Assembly: GCA_043381765.1 (NCBI GenBank) | Contig: JBHJMP010000789.1 | Location: forward strand, 1-20,094 | DNA length: 20,094 nt | DNA from: Collodictyon triciliatum | Taxonomy: Eukaryota > CRuMs | Direction: 5' to 3' | In this document: positions 9,574 to 20,094 of the stretch, piece by piece | Position numbering within the stretch: position 1 is the stretch's first letter | Layout: the number at the start of each line of letters is the position of its first letter | Notes under the pieces: model-generated | Databases searched by the model: none | What the model was told of the DNA's origin: nothing | Seen by the model: only the letters and a program-made list of their open reading frames with translations | Position numbers and translations under genes: made by a program

Positions 9574-9585
9574 GTAGCCAGCAAA
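9574..9585. promoter_or_regulatory. X-box-like (RFX-type) site near the EFHC1 start
   Basis: GTAGCCAGCAAA fits 11 of 12 positions of the RFX X-box half-sites GTNRCC and RGYAAC with no spacer; the last base is A where C is expected. It is about 95 bp upstream of the EFHC1 ATG, a distance typical of X-boxes in animal ciliary genes. Many protists lack RFX factors, so this may be chance. Confidence 0.2.
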
Positions 9586-9889
9586 CGGCGCTCTCTTACT
9601 TGGCTGGCGCGGTAAGAAAAGAAGAAAGAATAGAAAGCGGTGAGATGATTGACGATGAAAACAAAAGGTGCCAGGCGTGTCAGCTTTAGCTGCTCTTTTC
9701 ATGTGCATGGAGAGAGTTTGCAAAGTGTCCATTGTGGCGATCCCATAGAGTGAGCGGGATCCGATCATAGATTGTTGGCGAGTAGTGCGGCCGACTTCAG
9801 GTTCAGTCGTGTTTTGGATCAAAAGCCGGTTGTGATGGGGGTTTGATCAAAGCCGATTTGAAATTTGTTTGCTGCTAAAGCCAAATGCG

Positions 9890-9953
9890 GTGTAACGGAA
9901 AAGCTCGCAGGAATCGCCAGAATGGAGAAGCATTTCTCGGCGTTCCGTTACAC
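9890..9953. repeat. Inverted repeat with 11-bp perfect arms containing GTAACGG
   Basis: GTGTAACGGAA at 9890-9900 and its exact reverse complement at 9943-9953, with 42 bp between. The core TAACGG matches the general MYB recognition pattern YAACKG. A role in controlling the two flanking ciliary genes is inference. Confidence 0.7.
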
Positions 9954-10204
9954 AAGCCCAGCTCGGTTATTGATACAAATTCTGTATGTGCTGATACATA
10001 ATAAAAAATTTCAAATACTTCATACTTTTACATTAGAGTAATTTATAAGTTTAATAATATATTCCAAAATAGTTATTCAATAATGGAAAATACAATATAA
10101 GTTTTTACTAATAATTGTAGAACAATTATAATATTAATACTCGATATAAACAATAAGAAAGCACATATGTAAAGTAAATTGCAGCTTGTTTGCGATAGAG
10201 AAGA

Positions 10205-10240
10205 CCGTTACAGCAATACCCTTTCAGCCCAAAGTAACGG
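10205..10240. repeat. Second inverted pair of the heptamer CCGTTAC/GTAACGG
   Basis: CCGTTAC at 10205-10211 and GTAACGG at 10234-10240, arms 7 bp, 22 bp apart. This gives four copies of the same heptamer in one intergenic region, in two opposed pairs; the order of arms is opposite to that of the first pair. Confidence 0.6.
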
Positions 10241-10704
10241 ATTGTCCAGAGACACGGCTCTAGATGGTGAGATTGCTGGAAGAGAGCCTTTGTTTAATCA
10301 AGTATCTCAAAATCACACACAAGCCCGTCCTACCCAACACAAAAAACCCAGCTCGCTAAAGTACAATCGCAACACTGGAAGCGCGTGCGTCCCATACAAA
10401 GACTCCACTAAATGGAGCAAGACTTACGGAGCTCATTCTCCCTCCCCCTCTATCCCGCACAGACACAAAACCACAGCTCCCTTGAAACCAGCCAGCACTT
10501 ACTCACACACACACTCCAACAACCCAAAGCCTGCCACGAATCTCGAGCCACCTCTCCCTTTCCCTCACGCACGCCACGGCTTCCTCATGCCCATATTTTC
10601 TGCCCCTTGGAAGAATACCAAGCAGCACACCAAAGCTCCCTCCCATACCGACTGTCCTCTTGTGCAGGAATCCTCCGAAAGCCGCCAACCAAAGACCGCC
10701 CGCA

Positions 10705-12055
10705 ATGTCCCACGAGGAGAGCATCTACAGCCTGATCCCTCCGGAGCCTCTGAAGCCCGTCAAAGCCCCGCTCTACCGCTCGCGTCACGATCCCCTCGAT
10801 CTCGATCGCGCCCAGCCGAAGAAGGCCTACGGCACAATGGGGCCGGCGAAGGTCCCGCTCGAACCCCCGCAGGAGTTTCTCAAGAAGCACCAGAAGGAAC
10901 CAAAGCTTGGAGACGGTAGGCTCATTCATACCTATTCGGGATGCTCGATTTCTCCATTTCTCTCTACCTTCACCAGTTTATGAGTGGAAGGCTCTGATCA
11001 AACACTGGCTTGCATTGGATATCTTAAACTTATTCCCTTTTTATTTTTCTCTTAATATTGCTTTTGGCTGCTGATGTGTATTCTCCTTTTTTTCTTCTTC
11101 CCTCTTTTGCGTTGGGTGGCTGAGTGTACTTCCATGTAGCCAAGAAGTTTACCTATGACGCGGACAAGAGGACAGGAGTGCCAAGAAGAGATGAAAAACC
11201 CGTGATGGGGCTTTCCTCTGGCAAGAACTTTATCACAGCCAACGCTGTCGAAGTGATCCTGGCAGGTATGCTAATTGCCTCTTCTGCCTCACCAGTCCAG
11301 TTCTCAGTTCATCTCTTCCTTTCCCCTCCTGCTACTCGCCTACATTCTTTCGTCACAAGAGATCACTGAGAATGACGTTCACTGAATATCCGTTTCGGAA
11401 CCGTCTATTCCCCCACGACTGAACGCATGGCATGTAACATAGAACCCAAGAAGAAGCCCATTCCTCCTGTTGACTACACCCACAAAGAAGACTTCGGCCA
11501 GGTGCCCAAGTACCTCTCTCGTGTGAAGAAGGAAATTGAGCAGGAATATGAATATGTTCGTAAGATGAATGACAGCGATAGAGACAAGGTACACAGCCAT
11601 AAATGATATCTTTGTGTATTCATCACTCCACAGGGAGCGAAAAACTGTACTATCAAGATTACACACGGCCTCTGCTCTAATCACATACAAACAAATATGA
11701 CAGAGTGGACTTCCTGACGGAATGCGACTTCTTACAGAAGAGGAGCGCCTATCTATGATTGATGGCCTCAAAGCCAACTGGGACAAACTCAACACAGAAT
11801 ATCAAAGACTGTCCTTCACAGTCGATACACCCTCCAAGAAAGAAAGGTTTTTTCCCCCTGTTGCGCTCGCTCAAAGTCAACACTATTACCATATTTTATG
11901 GACTTCCCACTTACACAATCTGAACTAGACGTGCATGGATATCAATCTAAGTGTATTTTCCTTTTAGAAAGGAGAGATATGAGGCGCAGCTCCACGAGAT
12001 TGAGCGCGATATTGCCATGCTCTCAAAGAAATACGTCTATGTGCACGCCGACTAA
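10705..12055 (+). CDS. ENKUR: Enkurin, ciliary microtubule inner protein
   Basis: Enkurin (FAP106 in Chlamydomonas) lies inside the B-tubule near the inner junction of ciliary doublets; the mammalian protein binds calmodulin and is also linked to TRPC channels in sperm. 237 aa in five exons: 10705-10915, 11140-11265, 11443-11588, 11704-11846, 11968-12055; all introns are GT-AG and phases agree. The N-terminus MSHEESIYSLIP and the proline-rich PLKPVKAPLY (15-24) match the family, as do TMGPAKV (44-50) and FLKKH (58-62). The C-terminal enkurin domain runs from about 124 to 235: DFGQVPKYL, then a charged coiled region with LTEEER and a final helix. Human enkurin is 256 aa, so this is full length. 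The last donor (GTTTTT) is weak. It is divergent to EFHC1, another inner protein, which suggests joint regulation. Confidence 0.94.
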
Positions 12056-12622
12056 CTGAACTGGACTCCTGTTGGCACGCTCAGAATCCCGAAGTCTCTC
12101 TTCAGAGTCTCAGTCGACGACGATAGATTAAGCACGCCCTCACCTGCGCGTCTTCCAACAGAGAAATCACTCTGGGAGGATGTGAGCTTTGCCAACCCTT
12201 TGTCCATGTAGATTACCCCGACTATTCCATGTCAACTCTTTTCTTCCTGGCACCCAAAGACACCCCATCCAACCCACCCTCAACCAAAAATCTGTTCCAT
12301 CCCCTTTCCCTTCCGTCAACCCAGGATTCCACTCGCTCGTATCTGATTCCTTCTGTGCCCTGGGCGATGCATCCTGGCGGAAATAACATAAAGAAAAACA
12401 AAATCAAAGATACCTTTCTTGGTGTCCAATTGCGGAAAATACAAAGCTATTTTTTTGCCCAAATGATACAAAGCCGTGTGGTCTTCGAAAGAAATCGCAA
12501 ACTCAAAGGGCAAACTAAGACAAAAACAAAAGATTCGCAATGGCTTGAAGATCACACCACCCACCATTCTTGTTGCCTTGGTAGAAGAACTAAAAGCAGC
12601 TTGTTTGACCAGAGTTCAAAGA
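12056..12622. other. Intergenic region between enkurin and DBP10 genes
   Basis: No gene seen. The stretch 12200-12345 is C/A/T-rich and G-poor on the plus strand, resembling the leaders of the AN1 and enkurin genes. No exact AATAAA follows the enkurin stop on the plus strand. The DBP10 frame stays open upstream of its ATG to about 12476 without another ATG. Confidence 0.5.
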
Positions 12623-15600
12623 ATGGCTCGGCCGAAGCAGCAAAGAAGCGCTGCCGGTAAAAAGTCGAGCAGCACACCGAAAAAAGTCGTGTCGGCAAAA
12701 CAACCAAATACAAATACGGGCCCTTATGAGAGAAAAGGAAAAACCAAGGAGGAGCCAGACAAGAAATCCACCGAGTTTAAAGGGGTCTTTGGTTCTGAGC
12801 TTGAAGATGAGGAAAAGGGGCTCAAAAATACTCGCAACCATCGTCGCGGAGGCTACGATAAAAAAGACATGGAATGGGACGAGGACGCGGATAGAATCGA
12901 TGGAGAATTCGAAGATGACTTTGACGAAGAGGGTGAGGACAACCTTGTCCAAGAAGAAGATGACGGGGATGATGTTGAGGCAGACGAAAAAGACGAATTA
13001 GAAGACAGTTTTGGAAAAGTCTCAAGCAAGCGCAAGTCAAAGCCTGGGAGCTTTCAGTCTATGAGTACGGGCCAAATAGACCTAGCCTCTATGATTCCTT
13101 TTATTCCTCTTTAAATCACTCAATCAATCATTCAACCTGCTTATGTCTTTGGTTTATGTAACATCAGTTTGATGGTATATATATCTGTCTAAACAATGAT
13201 TCGTCCAAAAAATAATCTAAACACACGTACAATTTACTCTTCATTACAAAGACCTGAGCGAGCAAGTCATTCGGGCGATTGTGAAGAAAGGGTATCGCCT
13301 GCCAACACCAATTCAAAGAAAGGTTCTCATCAATTGCATATGAATTATCAAATACAAGCCAGGCAATCATCACCACGTTTTTGATTTGACAAAATCCTAT
13401 CTAAACTTTCACCATATCCATGCTTACACAAATGATAAACCAATATGGACATTTTTACGTCAAAGTCTATTGCTGATACCCCACTGCGATTAGGCTATTC
13501 CTATGATTCTTTCCGGAAATGATGTTGTTGCTATGGCCCGCACTGGTTCTGGAAAAACGGCTGCGTTTCTGATTCCGATGATCGAAAGGTTGAAGAGAAA
13601 CAACTCTCTGGTAACCAATTCTGCTGCTGATTTTCGTAGCTTTTGGCATTTTTATTTTTGTTTTATATAAAAGATAAACTTCTATGCCTAACTATGTTCT
13701 TTATTGGGTGTAAAGAACGGCGCTCGCGGCCTGGTGCTGTCGCCAACGCGAGAATTGACATTTCAAACGCTTAAGTTTGCGAGAGATATATCAAAGTTTA
13801 CTGATCTTCGGTGTTGCTGCATTGTGGGCGGAGATGCGATGGAGGACCAATTTGAAGAACTGGCAAAAAATCCAGACATGTAATTAATACACTTTTTCTC
13901 TCTCTTTTAAATTGAAATCATGTTATGGGATTTACCTGGATTTAGTCCTCCTCTTGTATGATATTTATTGCTCGTCATGGTTTATACTTTCCTGAATGCT
14001 AATCAATATCGTTTGAGAGATATAAATGAGTCACTCGTATGGTTGTTCATTAGCATGATTGCCACACCCGGCCGTCTTCTTCACTTGCTGACTGAGTCTG
14101 CTGTTTCCCTAAGCAAAATCGAATACGTTGTTTTCGATGAAGCAGACAGGTTTCGATTCTAATACGAAAAAATGACAGTTGGATTGAATACTCCTTTTTA
14201 TATATAGAAGTATAATGAAGATGTGGATATATACGCCTATACACAAAAAATAGGAGACTCCCGCTCTCAAGAAGATCCAATCTTTAACAATTATTATGTC
14301 TCTTCACTAAAATACATTAAGCTAGAATGTTTCTCTCTCTTTTTTTTTTGACTCGATTTCCACCATCTAGATTGTTTGAAATGGGATTTCAAGACCAGCT
14401 GATGGAAATCTTAAAGAAGCTCCCATCTAACCGACAAACGACCATTTTTTCTGCAACACTGCCGCAATCTTTGGTAGATTTTGCAAAAGCTGGTCTGCAA
14501 TCCCCTGAGATTGTCCGTCTCGATACAGATACAAAACTTAGTGAAAATCTCAAGGTAGGTTCCAAATCATGTAGTAGACATAAAGTGTCAATATATTCTT
14601 TAATATTAAACCCCAACTTTGAGTCCAATTAAGGAAAAAAATTAAAACCCAAAACGCTGTATTAAAAATCGATTCGAGCTATGTTGAATGTTTTTATTTT
14701 ATTTTATTTGTATTAATGGGAAGTACTAGATCACATTTTTCAATTGTCGTATTGAGGACAAACCAGCAGCTCTTTTATATCTGCTGAAATCAATTATTCC
14801 TATCGACGACCTAACAATCATATTTGCAGCCACAAAGTAAATGTTAATATAATAATTTTATTTGTAAAATACCAGCTTCCCCCCTCACACAGTACTGACT
14901 TTACAAATAGCCCCATCAATTATTTTTTTGGTTTTATTTTTGTTGTTTAGTGTCGAGTACTAATATCGCACTTATAAATTTAGACATCATGTGGAATATT
15001 TATTCACTATTCTGAAAGGAGCACGAATCGATGCCAGTATTGTTTATGGGTCCCTTGACATGACAGCCCGCAAAATTAATGTTGCAAAGTTCCGCAATTC
15101 AAAGACAAAAGTATGATAGACGATTTCATATATTGTATATGAAGCCCGTTGTTCTCACTGTTTCTGTTTTGTTTTCTTTGTTACTATTCTTTTCTCTTAA
15201 AAAATTCTATGAGCTTACTAACTCGAAATAATGTTGTTACTTTTTTTCATACCTTTTTTTATTTTTATTGTCTTTCTTTGAATTGAATAAAGGAATAAAT
15301 ATGTATATATATATATCGCCCTTTCACCCATAACATTCTTATGTACTATTGGGTTTCTTAATAGATGACATAGTTTAATGAATTTCAGATTTCGTGCCAA
15401 TCTGAATTTGTAAATGAAGTGTACTTTCGCAGGTCATGATTGTCACTGATGTCGCAGCTCGTGGAATCGACATCCCTCTTCTTAATAATGTCATCAACTA
15501 CGACTTTCCATGCAAATCAAAGCTTTTTGTCCATCGAGTCGGCAGAGCTGCTCGTGCTGGTCGATCAGGAACGGCATTTTCGCTTGTTTCAAATGATGAG

Positions 15601-17122
15601 GTATTGTCACACATCAATTTATAATTTTCACGAGATATTTACACTCAATCATCAGCCTTCAGTTCTAGGCTATCGAAAAGTAAAATACCTCACCATAAAT
15701 GATGAAAATCACACTCACTGACTCACCCACTCACTGACTCACTGACTCACTCACTCACTGACTCACTGACTCACTCACTCACTCACTCACTCACTGACTC
15801 ACTCACTCACTCACTGACTCACTGACTCACTCACTCACTGACTCACTCACTCACTCACTCACTCACTCACTCACTCACTCACTCACTCACTCACTCACTC
15901 ACTCACTCACTCACTCACTCACTCACTCACTCACTCACTCANNNNNNNNNNNNNNNNNNNNNNNNNNNNNNNNNNNNNNNNNNNNNNNNNNNNNNNNNNN
16001 NNNNNNNNNNNNNNNNNNNNNNNNNNNNNNNNNNNNNNNNNCACTCACTCACTCACTCACTCACTCACTCACTCACTCACTCACTCACTCACTCACTCAC
16101 TCACTCACTCACTCACTCACTCACTCACTCACTCACTCATCTATATATCCAATATACATGTATTTCAATAACCACTCACTTTTTTTTCTAGCTACCGTAC
16201 ATGATTGATTTACATTTGTATCTTGGAAGGCCGCTTCTTTGCCAGCGTCCGGATGGTCTCAATCCTGTTGTTGATACGAATGTATACTTTGGTCAAATGC
16301 CTCAGTATGTTCTCGACTTGGAAAACGAAGTGTTGAAAAGTATATCTCGTGAAAACTCTGATGTGGTAAGACAGTCCACACTTTTTCATAAAGAAAAAAG
16401 AAAAAAGAAAAAAGAAAAAAGAAAAAGAAAAAAGAAAAAAGAAAAAAGAAAAAGAAAATAGAAAAGAAAAAGAAAAAGAAAAAAGAAAAAAAGAAAAAGC
16501 AAGATTAATACATGGCCTAGAATATGAACAGTTGAATATGATTATACGTAATAGATAATCAATTGATTGCTCACCACTTACCACGAAGCTAATTGTAAAC
16601 TATTAAAACTTAATAACAGGACGGGGCGAAAAAAGTATCACAAAATGCATATAAGTTATACTACAAAACGAGAGCTCTTCCCTCTACTGAATCTGTTCGT
16701 CGAGCAAAAGAATTACCCAAGGACAAAATCCATCCCGATTTACGTAAGGATTAATATTCGGACTTACGCACTTTGCAATATAGTAGCATGCAGACTGCTT
16801 GCATGATTGCATACCAAGCCATAATCTCATATGCATTTGAATGCGTGCCTATTTTCTTCTTGTTCATAGTTTCCTTGAAAATCAAATACATATAAATCAT
16901 CAATACGCATTTGCTTGTATCAGTTCTTGTAACAGATATGAAGTTACAGTCTCATTCGGACTTCATATCACAAATGAAATCATTCCGGCCTTCGCAGGTA
17001 AACAATATCCTGTTTCCATACCTATTACATGGTTTCAATGCAAAAGGGTGAATGCGAGATTGTTACTATTAATCCATAACTTGGATAATGCATGAATCTT
17101 GGTCTCAAACATAATTTAGAAT

Positions 17123-17219
<97 letters not shown>

Positions 17220-18768
17220 GTAATGATAATCGCTTGAGGTGTGAATATTACGTTTAGATATTGACCTCGGTCCTGCACAAAAGTTGAAAGGAAGAATAAA
17301 AAAAAATTACGTTTAGATAGTGAGCTTTATATTTCATCCAAACAAATTGACAAACAGACGGTTTTTGAGTACGAAAATTCGGGAAAGAGAAAGGAAAAAT
17401 CCTTGGAAATTCTGGAAGTGATGAAGAAGAAACGTGAAAGGGATGAACACATCATTGAATCTGAAAGAAAAAGGCGCTCTCTGATAAAAAACAGTGGATC
17501 AGTTGAAGGTTTTTATTTGGTTATATCAAGAACACGAAGCTTTCTTGGCTAAGTTTGCAAAGGAATGAAGATCGAATGCCCGGAAATGCAATTAATAATT
17601 TTGCTAAACAATTTTTGCATTGGTAATATTCCAGCCACAACAGACCCACTGGACCCAGGAAACTACAAAGACCAACAGTTTTACATATCGATGAAACCAA
17701 AAAATGACCTGACAGAAAAAAGGTACTATTCCGTCAACAAATACCACACTAATCAGTCATGAGTTTATTATTTTCTAGAAGAAAAAATCAACCTCATCAT
17801 GATATACAACGCACATTTTTGTGGGATTAAATCTGGGCTGCTCTAGTTTATCCTTGAAGGAAAACGTAAATAGCAAGGGGTCTGACAGGATTGAGGACCT
17901 CGTTCTGGAGATGGTTCCAGATGAGCGGGAGTCTCTTGTCTTGAAACAACGAAAAAAACAATGGGACAGAAAGAAAAAGAAATTTGTAAATGTGGATGCA
18001 TCGTCAGACAAATCGAAGATGATTCGTACAGAAGGTGGAAACAAAGTGCTTATGAATCAAAAGTTGAAGACAAATAGGTTTGTGAAAATATAAAGCATGA
18101 AATGTTGTTATTAATAAACATTTGCCATAAGCTCTATTCTCATGGTATGTATATAACCATCGAAACTTTGAATCATGCATACATAAAATACAACATATAT
18201 TCCTTTTAAGAATAAAAATAACAGCATATACTCCTTTTAACACTTTTAATCGAGTAAAGAAAAAAATGTAACTTCAAGCATATGTTTTATTTTGGGTTGC
18301 CTGTAATAAAAAAAAATCCACTTCTTGTTTCTTAAAAGGTTTGAAAGCTGGAAAGAAAAGCAGAAAGGCAAAGGATTTGGAAAGACAAATGATAATGCTC
18401 CATCTCCAGGAAAGAAGGTATGGGATATCATTCTGCCCTAATTTAAGATATTTAAAAGTTACACACGTTCACTTTTTATTTTCATCAGATTTTCTTTGTA
18501 TTGAATAAAGGAAAAACAATTCATCATATATTTTTTTTAAAAGAAAGCATATGATTACTAAACTCATCAGGTTGTGAATGTTTATTTTACTTCTACTCTA
18601 TATTCATTTTCTGATATTGGAACATCAACTACGCATCACACATTTTAGCACGGAAAATCCGAATTGAAGAGTAAGGACGAAATACGCAAGCAAAGGAAGG
18701 TCAAGGCGAAGCAAACATCATGGCTCAAATTCAAAAAATCACAAAATGAGAAAAAGCCCAGAAAATAA
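12623..18768 (+). CDS. DBP10: DEAD-box ATP-dependent RNA helicase, DBP10/DDX54 family
   Basis: Nucleolar helicase for 60S ribosomal subunit assembly. 834 aa in 17 exons: 12623-13064, 13252-13322, 13494-13610, 13716-13879, 14054-14149, 14371-14554, 14730-14836, 14984-15110, 15433-15600, 16192-16365, 16620-16743, 16936-16997, 17358-17508, 17635-17722, 17847-18077, 18339-18417, 18649-18768; all introns are GT-AG with matching phases. After a basic N-terminus and an acidic D/E-rich stretch (about 85-135) come the Q motif (FQSM at 144, PTPIQ), motif I ARTGSGKT (186-193), Ia PTREL (220-224), GGD (248-250), TPGR (269-272), DEAD (293-296), SAT (324-326), motif [12 protein letters not shown] (441-451) and [13 protein letters not shown] (470-480), the last as in DDX54 rather than in generic DEAD proteins. 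The C-terminal DBP10CT-like region (about 690-760) has WDRKKKKFV, then a lysine-rich tail. The start ATG is the only in-frame one and has a purine at -3. Human DDX54 is 881 aa. Intron 9 contains an assembly gap. Confidence 0.95.
15713..16139. repeat. (TCAC)n microsatellite in DBP10 intron 9, interrupted by an assembly gap
   Basis: Tandem TCAC tetramers. The left end (to about 15850) is mixed with TGAC variants; the rest is homogeneous up to and beyond the gap. True length is unknown because the gap lies inside the array. Confidence 0.95.
15942..16041. other. Assembly gap of exactly 100 N
   Basis: One hundred N, the usual placeholder for a gap of unknown size. TCAC repeats flank it on both sides, so the assembly probably collapsed or failed on the repeat. 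No exon is lost: phase 0 is kept from exon 9 to exon 10 and the protein is continuous with the family. Confidence 0.97.
16390..16498. repeat. (GAAAAAA)n purine repeat in DBP10 intron 10
   Basis: Units of G followed by four to six A on the sense strand of DBP10. It is the same motif family as the EFHC1 intron-13 repeat, again with the A-rich strand being the sense strand. Confidence 0.9.
17123..17219. repeat. (AAT)n microsatellite in DBP10 intron 12
   Basis: About 32 nearly perfect trinucleotide units of TAA/AAT, sense strand of DBP10. Confidence 0.95.
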
Positions 18769-20094
18769 AAATACCCACAGCCTAAAAAGCCCTAAAAACA
18801 AAAACAAAAAGGAAAGAAATTAAGGTGCTTTTTTCCCTTATGATATCAAAAGGGGCTCTTTGATTTCCTTCTTCCAATCTAATTGTCTCTTACTGAAATA
18901 GTGCCATTCATTCAATGGTACTAATAAAGATTCACCATATGTCTGTTTACCTCTGATTAATATCTATTGCTCTTACCCAATTTATCTGCCAGTTCGTGGA
19001 GTAAAAAACCTTTTGCCCCTTGCGATGGCTTTGCAATTCTTTTGTCGATATATGAATTGCCACACAGATGTAATGCTTAAACGAGGCGTTTATCTTACGT
19101 GTGGATGCAGCGTACAAGGATTGTAAAATGCAAAGAGATAAGAACTGGGGCCGTCCTACGGCATACTTGGACTTGGTTTGACCAGGAGGTCATTGAAAGG
19201 TTATAGGCAACACCGACTAGTAAAATAATTCCGGGCTTTTATTCTGATGGGCTCCAACGCCTTATTTTATTTTATTTTTTTGCATTACGCATCCTATTTT
19301 CAATTAAAGCGCATCCGCTCTTATGTAGACTAAAGCCAATCACGATTCTCCCAAAAAATCATAAACAAATCGTATAGATTCTTTTCAACCAACGTGTTGT
19401 GAAGAGAATGTAAAAGTGGCGGCTTATGCACAACACATTGCAGGGATACGCACCAGCGCATCGTAGACAAATTATATATACAAATCCCTCATAAAGAGTC
19501 ACCGACCAAGCTTATCTTGGGACCGAAAAGCTGAAGTGCCTTCTGGATGGATACTAACCGAAGATGACGGGAACGATAGCTAGCGAACCAAGCCAAAACC
19601 TTCACCATTACGCAAACTGAAAGGAATATCGATAATAAAATCAAATGGTCGTGAAAGAAATAAATAAAACTCCATACAATGCCTCCACCCTCTGCTGTTT
19701 GTCAGTCTATTTTATCGAGAGCAAATGTCGCTTTGTCCTTTTCCAGATGGTTCTGCCTGGTATGATAGGTCATTCTGAAGTCTTTCAGTTGACAAGGATA
19801 TGCTGCGATATCACAATATTCTCAATAGTTTTTCGTCTCCCAAGAATTTTGAAGCATATCCGAAACTGATAACTTTCCCTTTAATATCGAATTCAGACTC
19901 TGTATTCTATGGGCCGCACTAAACGAGCGTGTCTAAAAAAGAATTGTCAACGAGTGGCGTGTAACTTTGTTTATATGCTCGAACAGCGAATCATTCTGGG
20001 CAGTGACGCGAGGCCATTTGCTATGGACTATGTGGATAGCGCGCATATACTCACGCAAAGCAAGATTCAACAACCAGCCACCCATTCCTGATAA
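18769..20094. other. Unassigned right flank, beginning with the DBP10 3' UTR
   Basis: After the DBP10 polyadenylation signal I see no supported gene. Plus-strand frames at 19645-19869 and 19909-20091 (74 and 60 codons) and a minus-strand frame from the window edge to about 19937 resemble no family I know. No tRNA or small RNA was recognised. The composition is mixed and the repeats stop here. Confidence 0.45.
18923..18928 (+). terminator. Polyadenylation signal AATAAA of the DBP10 gene
   Basis: AATAAA about 155 nt after the DBP10 stop codon, on the sense strand and the first exact match that is well placed for a 3' UTR. Confidence 0.6.

Larger units (their letters stand above)
9481..10704. 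promoter_or_regulatory. Divergent intergenic region between EFHC1 and enkurin genes
   Basis: The start codons of two ciliary genes face away from each other across 1,224 bp. Left part is mixed sequence. 9975-10170 is strongly AT-rich and could hold a nucleosome-depleted core or TATA elements (TATAAACA at 10144). From about 10310 to the enkurin ATG the plus strand is rich in C and A and poor in G, as expected of a leader. Two inverted pairs of GTAACGG lie here. Frames of 246 and 85 codons in this region resemble no protein, and I regard them as noncoding. Confidence 0.55.

Noticed and set aside
9565-9822. 85-codon minus-strand frame upstream of EFHC1
   Set aside because: No similarity to any known protein. 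It does not extend EFHC1, whose conserved N-terminus begins at the ATG at 9480.
10179-10919. 246-codon plus-strand frame overlapping enkurin exon 1
   Set aside because: It runs in a different frame through a C/A-rich leader and shows no domain. The enkurin frame starts at 10705 with the conserved N-terminus.
15713-16139. Regular repeats as a CRISPR array or telomere-like sequence
   Set aside because: The unit is a 4-bp tandem without spacers, inside an intron, so it is a microsatellite.

Overview
This is nuclear DNA from an intron-rich eukaryote that makes, or recently descended from cells that made, motile cilia or flagella. Three genes are split by 36 short GT-AG introns, there are AATAAA-type polyadenylation signals and many intronic microsatellites, and two genes encode proteins known only from inside ciliary doublet microtubules. 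The genetic code is standard: TAA, TAG and TGA are all used as stops and none falls inside the exons modelled here. A repeat-rich, flagellate-stage protist fits best. The lineage cannot be named from this sequence alone.

Layout. 1-1738: no gene I can support. 1739-2215 (-): single-exon A20/AN1 zinc-finger protein of the stress-associated (ZFAND5/6) type. 3074-4429 (-): single-exon, very GC-rich gene for a protein with a C-terminal RING finger and an otherwise unrecognised body. 4613-9480 (-): 17-exon EFHC1/Rib72 gene (three DM10 domains and a C-terminal EF-hand pair, 581 aa). 9481-10704: divergent intergenic region. 10705-12055 (+): 5-exon enkurin gene (237 aa). 12623-18768 (+): 17-exon DEAD-box RNA helicase gene of the DBP10/DDX54 family (834 aa), with a 100-N assembly gap in intron 9. 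18769-20094: 3' flank with a polyadenylation signal, otherwise unassigned.

I rebuilt all exon structures by hand, joining protein-family-like segments at GT...AG boundaries. Reading phase is kept through every junction in all three split genes, which is strong internal support. The three short outer-frame fragments of these genes would be missed by simple ORF calling.

How the genes relate: EFHC1/Rib72 and enkurin are both microtubule inner proteins of the ciliary axoneme and are transcribed divergently from one 1.2-kb region, suggesting coordinated expression. That region holds two inverted pairs of the heptamer GTAACGG. DBP10 is a nucleolar 60S ribosome-assembly helicase and looks unrelated to the pair. 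The left 5.1 kb is clearly richer in GC than the rest, and the boundary falls inside the EFHC1 gene.

No mobile element, CRISPR array, rRNA or tRNA was found. The most unusual signals are the divergent ciliary pair with its repeated motif, the apparent exon-side compensation of weak 5' splice sites, the ordered unit lengths of the intron-11 microsatellite, and the orphan GC-rich RING gene.
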